A DNA stretch of 43,686 nucleotides from an uncultured Lachnospiraceae bacterium. GTDB lineage: Bacteria; Bacillota; Clostridia; Lachnospirales; Lachnospiraceae. The notes beneath the pieces are model-generated. The model worked only from the letters and a program-made list of their open reading frames with translations. It did not search any database and had not been told where the DNA came from. Both the position numbers and the translations under genes were made by a program. Positions 1-8,095 of this stretch are shown piece after piece (position 1 is the first letter of the stretch; every line of letters starts with the position of its first letter). The DNA lies in contig CANOFW010000027.1 of assembly GCA_947565425.1 (NCBI GenBank), forward strand, positions 1 to 43,686, read 5' to 3'.

Positions 1-84
1 AGAGGTCACAGAGCCTTTGCGGTTTTTCTTTTGTCGTTTTTTATCGGAATGTGCCATAGGACTGTATGTTGCTGTTGTGTTCAT
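1..84 (-). CDS. Possible N-terminal fragment of a divergent small basic protein
   Basis: On the minus strand an ATG at 84 opens 28 sense codons that run off the window edge. A GGAGAG ribosome binding site lies about five bases upstream. The visible N-terminus is polar and rich in Lys and Arg (a KKRQKKNRKGS stretch). I recognise no family. The frame is short and open-ended, so it may be chance. The plus strand of the same stretch shows no better candidate, and bases 85-146 look like the intergenic region before the sigma-like gene. Confidence 0.2.
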   Translation of the reverse strand, partial: MNTTATYSPMAHSDKKRQKKNRKGSVTS

Positions 85-146
85 TGTCGCTCTCCGCCCT
101 CTCCATCTGGATTTTATATTTTCAAAAATTCAGAATGGAGGTATTT

Positions 147-659
147 ATGGTGAAGTATGCACCAAGAAAGGTATATATCAAGGAAAGCGGCGGTTATGCA
201 GAATTGTCCTATCAAGATTTCTGCCGCCGCAGGCAAACCGACCAAAGTTACATGGACAAGCTATTTATCCCCGTGCAGGGTTGTTTGCTTGAGGTTGTGC
301 GAGAACAGTACACAGATTTTTATCGGGATAAAGAACGGTGGCGTTATCTGAAAAAACTGGACGCGAACCACAAGTTGCTTTCATTGGAGGGATTTACGGA
401 CAGTGAGGGGAATGTGCTTGATTTCATTGTTGATGAAGCGGTGGACGTTGCGGAAACCGTTGTCCATGCGGTGATGGTGGACAGGCTGAAAGCCGCCCTG
501 CCCTTATTGTCGGATGGTGAGCAGGCATTGGTAAAGGCAATCTTCTTTGAAGAACTTCCCGAGCGGGAAGTTGGGGTGCGGTTAGGCATAACACAGAGCG
601 TTGTCAATAAACGCAAAACTAAAATCCTTGCGAAATTGAGAAAGATAATGGAGGTTTAA
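147..659 (+). CDS. Sigma-70-like regulator of the integrative element
   Basis: A 170-residue protein. The ATG at 147 is chosen over an upstream in-frame ATG at 66 because a TGGAGG ribosome binding site lies about six bases before it, and the 27 extra residues look like read-through of non-coding DNA. The last 55 or so residues resemble sigma region 4: a 'LSDGEQALVKAIFF' helix, then 'LPEREVGVRLGITQSVVNKR' as a helix-turn-helix and a basic tail. The N-terminal half matches no clear region 2, so this is a sigma-like protein as commonly found on clostridial conjugative elements. Its likely job is transcription control of the element's excision or transfer genes (inference). An intrinsic terminator follows. 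Confidence 0.75.
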   Translation: MVKYAPRKVYIKESGGYAELSYQDFCRRRQTDQSYMDKLFIPVQGCLLEVVREQYTDFYRDKERWRYLKKLDANHKLLSLEGFTDSEGNVLDFIVDEAVDVAETVVHAVMVDRLKAALPLLSDGEQALVKAIFFEELPEREVGVRLGITQSVVNKRKTKILAKLRKIMEV

Positions 660-672
660 ATTTAAGGCGTTC

Positions 673-713
673 AGCCCTCTTGTTTTTTCCTTTGGGAAAA
701 TGAGGGGGCTTTT
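673..713 (+). terminator. Intrinsic terminator after the first sigma-like gene
   Basis: AGCCCTC (673-679) can pair with the GAGGGGGCT arm ending at 710. An inner TTTTTCC/GGAAAA stem extends it, and a run of T follows (710-713). A further small hairpin, CAATCA/TGATTG at 725-740, abuts the ribosome binding site of the next gene. Confidence 0.65.
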
Positions 714-752
714 GCCTGCCCTCTCAATCAGTTTTGATTGGAGGAAATAAAG

Positions 753-1181
753 ATGGCATACAACCACGGACGAGAAGAGAGAAAATGGCGCATCTGGAAA
801 GAAGCCGAAGAAAAGATTTTGCGTGAGTGTGGCATTGATGAAGCGGTCATTGAGCAAATCCGCACAGACGACAGGGCAGATTTTAATTCCAACAGGCGGT
901 TTTACCGATGGGCGAGCGATTTCGGAGAATACCTTGAGGGTATAGCAGACAGAGAAAAGCAGGCGGAAGTAAGGTCTGTTTCTGATTTACTGGACGAGAT
1001 TGAAAGCGAAAATCTGTACCTTGCCTTAATCACGGTGGACAGGCGTACATTACAAATTGTCCTGCTGAAAATGCAAGGCTATTCCACAAAGGAGATTGCC
1101 CCGCTTGTGCATTTAACCGCAGGGGCTATCTATGCAAGGATGCAGCATCTACGGAAAAAGCTAAAAGATTTTAAGCACTAG
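753..1181 (+). CDS. Second sigma-like helix-turn-helix regulator of the element
   Basis: A 142-residue protein. The ATG at 753 follows GGAGGAAATAAAG; the longer in-frame reading from 738 would start inside the hairpin and ribosome binding site. The C-terminal 50 residues form a sigma region 4-like helix-turn-helix ('LLKMQGYSTKEIAPLVHLTA' followed by 'AIYARMQHLRKKLKDF'). The N-terminal part is charged and helical with no recognised domain. Paired small sigma-like proteins ahead of a serine recombinase are common in clostridial integrative elements; the actual target promoters are unknown. Confidence 0.65.
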   Translation: MAYNHGREERKWRIWKEAEEKILRECGIDEAVIEQIRTDDRADFNSNRRFYRWASDFGEYLEGIADREKQAEVRSVSDLLDEIESENLYLALITVDRRTLQIVLLKMQGYSTKEIAPLVHLTAGAIYARMQHLRKKLKDFKH

Positions 1182-1210
1182 AGGGCAAATTTTAACTTTT
1201 TCAAGGACTA

Positions 1211-1239
1211 TAGGGTGAGGGATATTTTTTCTCACTCTA
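1211..1239. repeat. Hairpin upstream of the TnpW-like gene
   Basis: TAGGGTGAG (1211-1219) pairs with CTCACTCTA (1231-1239), nine pairs including one wobble, around a T-rich loop. It could be a weak terminator for the preceding gene or a leader structure for the next one. No long T tract follows the stem. Confidence 0.45.
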
Positions 1240-1263
1240 TTCTTCATGGGAGGATTATTGCAT

Positions 1264-1530
1264 ATGGACAACTATATAGACAAAAGAACAAAGGAGCAAT
1301 TTACCGAAGATACCGCTATTCGAGAAGCAATCAACAACATTTACGATATGCTTGCTGATTTGCCGAAAGAGAAACGCCTTGCTTTCTTTGGGCAAATTTC
1401 AAAACCAAAAGATTTGGATTTTGTAAAGGAGATAGATGGTATTTATTATGTTGTCCGTTCTCACTTCAATAAAGAACAAAGGGAAGATATGATAACCAAA
1501 GTTAATCGGGTATTAGGTACAGAGGTATGA
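1264..1530 (+). CDS. Small TnpW-like transposon protein
   Basis: An 88-residue protein. The ATG at 1264 is preferred over 1246 because GGGAGG (1248-1253) is correctly spaced before it. The N-terminal half is charged and helical. The C-terminal segment ('GIYYVVRSHFNKEQREDMI' then KVNRVLG) resembles the 'TY-V-SHFS' and terminal helix pattern of transposon-encoded TnpW-like proteins, which usually lie next to serine recombinases. The match rests on pattern memory, and the function of the family is not known to me. Confidence 0.5.
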   Translation: MDNYIDKRTKEQFTEDTAIREAINNIYDMLADLPKEKRLAFFGQISKPKDLDFVKEIDGIYYVVRSHFNKEQREDMITKVNRVLGTEV

Positions 1531-1558
1531 AAATATTTTTAATTCGCACTTTAAAGCG

Positions 1559-3307
<1,749 letters not shown>

Positions 3308-3345
3308 CCACAAGACTATACCGTAATTTGATACAGAGATGCCCT

Positions 3346-3377
3346 CGTACCCTTCACTTCCTTATGTGAAGGGTACG
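3346..3377 (+). terminator. Strong hairpin after the recombinase gene
   Basis: CGTACCCTTCAC (3346-3357) and GTGAAGGGTACG (3366-3377) form a perfect 12-bp stem with an 8-base loop. A short T run (CATTTTTCG) comes only 11 bases later. It probably ends the recombinase transcript and shields neighbouring DNA. Being perfectly symmetric, it could instead be part of an end-recognition site. Confidence 0.5.
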
Positions 3378-3445
3378 AAGCGCCGCATTTTTCGATGGAT
3401 TTGTCAAGTGTTTTTGGCAAAAAAGTGGGGGATTTTAATAAAAAA

Positions 3446-3484
3446 GGAATCTGAAAGCCTGATATTTACTGGCTTAAAGATTCC
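3446..3484 (+). repeat. Hairpin in the leader of the deacylase gene
   Basis: GGAATCTGAAAGCC (3446-3459) pairs with GGCTTAAAGATTCC (3471-3484) with two internal mismatches. It ends 30 bases before the start codon at 3515. No T tract follows, so a leader structure is as likely as a terminator. Confidence 0.45.
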
Positions 3485-3514
3485 GAGAGATTATTAAACA
3501 TTTAGGAGGAAAAA

Positions 3515-3982
3515 ATGTCATTAAAAAGCGTAAAGGATTATTTTAGAACATATGGAATCGAGGAGAGGATACAGGAATTTGATGTTTCAAGTGCAACGGT
3601 GGAGTTGGCCGCCAGCGCATTACACTGCGAGCCGCAGAGGATAGCCAAGACGCTTTCTTTTTGGGTGGAAGGACAGGCGGTGCTGATTGTGGCTGCCGGA
3701 GATGCGAAAATTGATAATCCGAAATATAAGACAAAATTCGCAAAAAAGGCCAAAATGCTTTCACCGGATGAAGTAGAAATCCTGGTTGGCCATGCAGTGG
3801 GCGGGGTCTGTCCGTTTGCGGTAAATGAGGGAGTGAAGGTGTATCTTGATATATCATTAAAACGCTTTGACACTGTCTTTCCAGCTTGCGGCAGTTCTAA
3901 CAGTGCGATAGAGCTCACAATAGAGGAACTTGAAAAATACTCTTCATATATGGAATGGGTGGATGTCTGCAAAGGTTATTAA
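3515..3982 (+). CDS. YbaK/ProX-type aminoacyl-tRNA deacylase
   Basis: A 155-residue cytoplasmic protein of the YbaK/EbsC/ProX family, which hydrolyses mischarged tRNA (for example Cys- or Ala-tRNAPro) and supports translation fidelity. Seen: 'RIAKTLSFW' with the conserved Lys 45, a 'DAKIDNPKYK' segment, the family signature 'GHAVGGVCPF' at 92-101, and the 'FPACGSSNSAIEL' C-terminal motif. Full length for the family. The AGGAGG ribosome binding site supports the ATG at 3515. It is the first chromosomal gene after the integrative element, so its original promoter may have been displaced. The exact tRNA substrate cannot be told from sequence. Confidence 0.85.
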   Translation: MSLKSVKDYFRTYGIEERIQEFDVSSATVELAASALHCEPQRIAKTLSFWVEGQAVLIVAAGDAKIDNPKYKTKFAKKAKMLSPDEVEILVGHAVGGVCPFAVNEGVKVYLDISLKRFDTVFPACGSSNSAIELTIEELEKYSSYMEWVDVCKGY

Positions 3983-4030
3983 ACTGTTGTAGAACTGAGC
4001 AAGAGGATGTAAGCGGAGGAGGGATTACAC

Positions 4031-5368
4031 ATGAGAATGTATGATATTATCAATAAAAAGAAGCGCGGCGGGCATTTATCAAAAGAAGAGATTGATTTTA
4101 TGGTGGAGGGATATACGAATGGGGAAATTCCCGATTATCAGGTGTCAGCGCTAATGATGGCTATCTGTTTTCAGGGCATGGATGAAAAGGAGACGCTGAA
4201 TCTCACGTTGGCAATGAGAGACAGCGGGGAAGTGTTGGATTTATCGGCAATCGAAGGCATAAAAGTAGATAAGCACAGTACCGGGGGTGTGGGGGATAAG
4301 ACTTCCTTGGTACTGACGCCTATGGTGGCTGCGCTTGGCATACCGGTGGCAAAAATGTCGGGCAGAGGGCTTGGACATACCGGAGGAACCATTGACAAGC
4401 TTGAATGTTTTCCAGGATTTTCTACTGCGTTGTCCAGAGAACAATTTTATGAAAATGTCAATCGAATTAAGGTAGCGATTATGGGACAGACTGCAAACCT
4501 TGCCCCGGCAGATAAGAAACTGTACGCACTCAGGGATGTGACGGCAACCGTAGACCAGCTTTCACTGATTGCTGCAAGTATCATGAGTAAGAAACTGGCG
4601 GCAAATGCTGACGCTATCGTATTGGACGTAAAGACTGGCAATGGCGCGTTTATGAAAACAGAGGAGGATTCTTTTGCACTGGCAAAAGAAATGGTGCAAA
4701 TTGGTATGGGCGTCGGCAAACAAATGTCAGCGGTAATTACGGACATGGATCAACCGTTGGGAAATGCGGTGGGCAATTCCCTGGAAGTGAAGGAGGCAAT
4801 CTTATCTTTAAACGGCCTTGGACCCCAGGATTTCATGGAGGTTGTCTATGCTTTGGGGACGGAGATGGTATTGGCGGCTAAAAAAGCCGAAACGCCAAAA
4901 GAGGCGAGAAATTTGTTGGAACAGACAATCAAAGATAAGACTGCGCTGGATAAGTTTGCAGAATTTGTGGAGGCGCAGGGCGGGGATAAACGTTTTGTGT
5001 ACCAGCCAGAACTTTTGCCCGTTGGTGGCATTCAACTTCAGGTTATGAATACAGAAGAGGGGTATGTTTCCCGGATTCTTGCCGAGGATATTGGACTGGC
5101 TAGCCTTGTGCTAGGAGGCGGTCGTCTCACTAAGGAGAGTGAGGTGGACTTGTCCGTGGGAATTTTAATTCACAAAAAACGTGGGGATTGGGTACGCCCT
5201 GGTGATGCACTTGCAACAATTTATGCCAATGATATGGCAAAGGCAAAAGAGGCTTACGCTAGAATCGTGCGCGCTTATGAAATCAGCTCAGAGCCGGTGG
5301 GGGCGCTTCCTATGGTCAAAGGAGTTATTAGAGATGGCGTTTTTTCGCTGACTACGCTTTCGGAATAG
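4031..5368 (+). CDS. pdp: Pyrimidine-nucleoside phosphorylase
   Basis: A 445-residue enzyme that splits uridine, deoxyuridine or thymidine with phosphate to the base and (deoxy)ribose-1-phosphate, for pyrimidine salvage. Seen: the N-terminal helical domain 'MRMYDIINKKKRGG', the glycine-rich phosphate-binding segment 'KVDKHSTGGVGDKT' (about 78-91), 'SGRGLGHTGGTIDKLE' (about 111-126), and 'LDVKTGNGAFM'. The C-terminal alpha/beta domain has 'GDALATIYAND'. The length is typical of the Bacillus Pdp and DeoA family. A GGAGGAGGG ribosome binding site precedes the ATG. It is 48 bases from the deacylase gene and probably cotranscribed. Pdp versus thymidine phosphorylase specificity is not certain, but Firmicutes members are usually Pdp. 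Confidence 0.93.
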   Translation: MRMYDIINKKKRGGHLSKEEIDFMVEGYTNGEIPDYQVSALMMAICFQGMDEKETLNLTLAMRDSGEVLDLSAIEGIKVDKHSTGGVGDKTSLVLTPMVAALGIPVAKMSGRGLGHTGGTIDKLECFPGFSTALSREQFYENVNRIKVAIMGQTANLAPADKKLYALRDVTATVDQLSLIAASIMSKKLAANADAIVLDVKTGNGAFMKTEEDSFALAKEMVQIGMGVGKQMSAVITDMDQPLGNAVGNSLEVKEAILSLNGLGPQDFMEVVYALGTEMVLAAKKAETPKEARNLLEQTIKDKTALDKFAEFVEAQGGDKRFVYQPELLPVGGIQLQVMNTEEGYVSRILAEDIGLASLVLGGGRLTKESEVDLSVGILIHKKRGDWVRPGDALATIYANDMAKAKEAYARIVRAYEISSEPVGALPMVKGVIRDGVFSLTTLSE

Positions 5369-5544
5369 GTAAAAGGCATCAGGGCTCTCCCCAACTTCGT
5401 TGGGTCCCCCCTCAGGTCAACTGCTAACTTTGCTCATGAGATGGCGCTCCGCTCATGCATATACAAATAGAATCTTTTACATGCACGCATGCAAAGCTTC
5501 TATTTGGTATGCATGGTTGAACTGTTGGTTGCATATGTTTAATT
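5369..5544. other. Structured intergenic region before yqfC
   Basis: 176 bases with no gene. A tight hairpin, CCCAAC/GTTGGG with a 3-base loop (5390-5404), lies just after pdp, followed by a C run rather than a T run. A long imperfect hairpin (5455-5514) follows. No convincing promoter for yqfC was found; a sporulation sigma factor site may be present but was not recognisable. Confidence 0.4.
5455..5514. repeat. 60-base imperfect inverted repeat
   Basis: The left arm ATGCATATACAAATAGAA (5455-5472) and right arm TTCTATTTGGTATGCAT (5498-5514) pair with one bulge and one mismatch. Inside, CTTT/AAAG and CATGC/GCATG continue the stem, so almost the whole 60 bases can fold into one hairpin. It may be a small dispersed repeat or the terminator-like end of the pdp transcript. 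Confidence 0.6.
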
Positions 5545-5835
5545 ATGGGAGCATGGAAGAAAAAGAAACTGACACAGGTAAAATCGAATATTGTGGAGTC
5601 CTTAGAGCTGCCCCGGGATATCGTATACGGCGCGGTGATTATAACGGCTATGGGGCGTAACCAGGTGCTGATAGAAAATTACAAAGGCATTATCGACTAT
5701 ACGCGGGAGAAAATACGCTTACAGACCAAGAACTGCCAGGTAAGCGTGATCGGGAAACGTCTTGTAGTTGAGTATTATACCAATGAGGAGATGAAGATTA
5801 CCGGATTCATTCAGGGAATATTATATGATTCATAA
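5545..5835 (+). CDS. yqfC: Sporulation protein YqfC (YabP/YqfC family)
   Basis: A 96-residue protein of the YabP/YqfC family. In Bacillus yqfC is a mother-cell sporulation gene next to yqfD. Seen: 'VESLELPRDIVYGAVIITAM', then 'IENYKGIIDYTREKIRLQTK' and a C-terminal 'ITGFIQGILYDS', matching the usual small beta-rich fold pattern. The length is normal. The ATG at 5545 has no clear ribosome binding site, and no better in-frame start exists before the stop at 5518-5520, so initiation may be weak. It lies 12 bases before yqfD, which supports the call. Confidence 0.85.
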   Translation: MGAWKKKKLTQVKSNIVESLELPRDIVYGAVIITAMGRNQVLIENYKGIIDYTREKIRLQTKNCQVSVIGKRLVVEYYTNEEMKITGFIQGILYDS

Positions 5836-5847
5836 GGGGTAAGCGTA

Positions 5848-7110
5848 TTGTTGATTGATAAAGTAAAGTATATGCAAGGGTATGTGAGGGTCAGGCTTTA
5901 CGGTTACGCGCCAGAGCGTTTCTTAAATCTTTGTAGCAGCCGTAATATCCTGATTTGGAATTTGCAATACCAGGAAGAACAGTATGAATTCTGCATCAGC
6001 CTTCAAGGATTTCGACAGTTAAAGCCTATTTTGAGAAAAACAAGGACAAAACTCGTGATTATAGAACGGACAGGACTTCCGTTTGTTATGCGCCGTTACC
6101 GTAAACGCAAACTGTTTTTTGCAGGAATTGTGCTTTGCTGTGCGCTTTTGTATGTAATGTCTCTGTTTGTCTGGCGGATTGAAGTCAATGGGAATCTCCA
6201 TGAGACGGACAGCAGCATTATTAAATTTTTGGAGGAAAAAAAGGTATATCATGGGCTGTTAAAAAGCAAAATAGACTGTGAAAAGATTGAAGAAGAATTA
6301 CGTGCAGGATATGAAGACATTATCTGGGCATCAGCAAAACTGAATGGAACAATGCTGATTATCGACATTCAGGAAAATCTTGCCACGAACCAGCAAGCTG
6401 CTATGCAGCAATCAGAAAAAGGTACGCCAAGCGACTTAGTGGCCGATAAGGAAGCACAAATTCACAGCATCCTTACCCGCGCAGGAACGCCCAAGGTAGA
6501 AAAAGGTACAAAGGTGAAGCCTGGAGATTTGCTCGTGGAGGGAAAGAACCCCGTATTGAATGATGCGGGAGAAATTGCAAACTATCAGTACTGCGTGTCA
6601 GATGCAGATATTCTCGGTATCACACAATATTCTTATCATGACAGCTTTTCACTTAGGTATGAGGATAAAGTATATACGGATAAAAAAAGTAGTGCATATG
6701 GTATTCGGATTATGAACAGTCAGTTTACATTTCCTCATATTTTGCATAAATTTGAAAAGTATGATACTATTACAGATGAGTACGATCTAAAAATAGGAGA
6801 TACCTTTTATTTGCCGCTGGTGTTCCTTCGCGAGACACGTAGAGAGTATCAAGTGGTGAGGAAGCAATACACAAAAGAGGAAGCTGAGACGCTTGCAAAT
6901 GAGAAATTAAAAGAATTTTGTAAGGAATTATCAGAAAAAGGGGTACAAATTATAGAAAATAATGTTATGATAGTAACGGATGGGAAAAACTGCACTGCTT
7001 CCGGCAGCTTAAAAGTTATTGAACCAATAGGCACACGGAAGGCAACCAGTATAACAGACCTACCGCAGGAAGGGCAGATGGAAGATGAGTCTGATGGAGA
7101 CAGCAATTGA
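5848..7110 (+). CDS. yqfD: Sporulation protein YqfD
   Basis: A 420-residue membrane protein of the YqfD family, a sporulation protein whose precise function is not settled. It starts with TTG at 5848, spaced about nine bases from AAGGGG. Seen: an N-terminal cytoplasmic domain, one membrane segment at about residues 89-109 ('FFAGIVLCCALLYVMSLFVW'), then a large external part containing 'WRIEVNGN' and an 'IDIQEN' segment typical of the family, and 'VEKGTKVKPGDLLVEG'. The last 40 residues are polar and low in complexity. The C-terminus overlaps phoH by 26 bases, implying translational coupling. Confidence 0.87.
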   Translation: MLIDKVKYMQGYVRVRLYGYAPERFLNLCSSRNILIWNLQYQEEQYEFCISLQGFRQLKPILRKTRTKLVIIERTGLPFVMRRYRKRKLFFAGIVLCCALLYVMSLFVWRIEVNGNLHETDSSIIKFLEEKKVYHGLLKSKIDCEKIEEELRAGYEDIIWASAKLNGTMLIIDIQENLATNQQAAMQQSEKGTPSDLVADKEAQIHSILTRAGTPKVEKGTKVKPGDLLVEGKNPVLNDAGEIANYQYCVSDADILGITQYSYHDSFSLRYEDKVYTDKKSSAYGIRIMNSQFTFPHILHKFEKYDTITDEYDLKIGDTFYLPLVFLRETRREYQVVRKQYTKEEAETLANEKLKEFCKELSEKGVQIIENNVMIVTDGKNCTASGSLKVIEPIGTRKATSITDLPQEGQMEDESDGDSN

Positions 7111-8095
7111 TATACCAACAGAGCACATAGCCAACGTGTTTGGACAGTTTGATGTATACATGAAAAAGATTGAGCGTGCATTTGGGATTACTGTAGTATT
7201 GCGCGAGGACAGCCTGAAGATTTTAGGCAAAGACGCCGATGTCCATAAGGCGTCGCGCGTATTTAAGCAGTTGTTTGAATTATCCAAGCTCGGCAATCAG
7301 ATTACGGAACAGAATGTGGATTATGCGATTTCTCTGACCTTTGAGGAAAAGGAATCGGCGCTTGTGGAGATTGATAAAGAATTAATCTGCCACACGATTA
7401 ATGGTAAGCCCATCAAACCTAAGACTCTGGGGCAGAAACGTTATGTTGATGAGATTCGTGATAAAATGATTGTTTTTGGCTTGGGTCCGGCAGGCACCGG
7501 CAAGACGTATCTTGCCATGGCCATGGCAATCACCGCATTTAAAAGTGAAGAGGTCGGCAGGATTATTCTGACGCGTCCAGCTATAGAAGCAGGGGAGAAG
7601 CTGGGATTCTTGCCGGGAGATTTACAGAGCAAGGTCGACCCATATTTACGACCATTGTACGATGCATTATACCAGATTATGGGAGTGGAAAGTTTTCAGA
7701 AGAATATGGAAAAGGGCCTGATAGAAGTCGCACCGCTTGCATATATGCGAGGGCGAACATTGGACAATGCATTTATCATCTTGGATGAGGCGCAAAATAC
7801 GACACCTGCCCAGATGAAAATGTTCCTGACACGCATTGGTTTTGGCTCTAAAGTGGTGGTGACAGGCGACGCCACACAAAAGGATTTGGCGCCAGGCAGT
7901 GTTTCCGGTATGGATGTAGCGCTTAGGGTTCTTAAAAATGTGGAGGACATTGGCATTTGCCAGTTGACAAGCAGTGATGTCGTGCGTCATCCTCTAGTAC
8001 AAAAAATAGTAAAGGCTTACGAGGAATATGAGAAACAAGAGAGAAGAGGAAGCAAAGACAATAGCCAAGGCAGAGGCAGAACCCGCAGAAGGTAA
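7085..8095 (+). CDS. phoH: PhoH-family ATPase
   Basis: A 336-residue cytoplasmic P-loop ATPase of the PhoH/YbeZ family. Members are linked to RNA metabolism and ribosome maturation, and are nearly always encoded beside ybeY as here. Seen: a KH-like N-terminal region ('GITVVLREDSLKILGKD'), Walker A 'GLGPAGTGKT' (132-141), 'TRPAIEAGEKLGFLPGDL', Walker B 'FIILDEAQNT' (230-239), and the 'VVTGDATQKDL' sensor segment. The length is normal. The start overlaps yqfD by 26 bases and the 3' end overlaps the next gene by 68 bases, so the region is tightly packed. Confidence 0.93.
   Translation: MSLMETAIDIPTEHIANVFGQFDVYMKKIERAFGITVVLREDSLKILGKDADVHKASRVFKQLFELSKLGNQITEQNVDYAISLTFEEKESALVEIDKELICHTINGKPIKPKTLGQKRYVDEIRDKMIVFGLGPAGTGKTYLAMAMAITAFKSEEVGRIILTRPAIEAGEKLGFLPGDLQSKVDPYLRPLYDALYQIMGVESFQKNMEKGLIEVAPLAYMRGRTLDNAFIILDEAQNTTPAQMKMFLTRIGFGSKVVVTGDATQKDLAPGSVSGMDVALRVLKNVEDIGICQLTSSDVVRHPLVQKIVKAYEEYEKQERRGSKDNSQGRGRTRRR

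Larger units (their letters stand above)
3308..3514. other. Element-chromosome junction region (attachment site expected here)
   Basis: This 207-base gap holds two hairpins and, between them, a T- and A-rich stretch with TTGTCAAGTGTTTTTGGCAA near 3405-3424 followed by GTGGGGG. One end of the integrative element must fall here if 3515 onward is chromosomal. The exact crossover, usually a 2-base core in large serine recombinases, cannot be fixed without the empty site or the left end. Confidence 0.45.

Noticed and set aside
17-292. Open frames at the left edge (17-292 and the 66-146 extension)
   Set aside because: They have no ribosome binding site and overlap the well-supported sigma-like gene starting at 147; the 66-146 part reads as random hydrophobic sequence.
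5400-5660. 86-residue plus-strand frame across the pdp-yqfC gap
   Set aside because: It runs through the hairpins and overlaps yqfC in another frame; no ribosome binding site.
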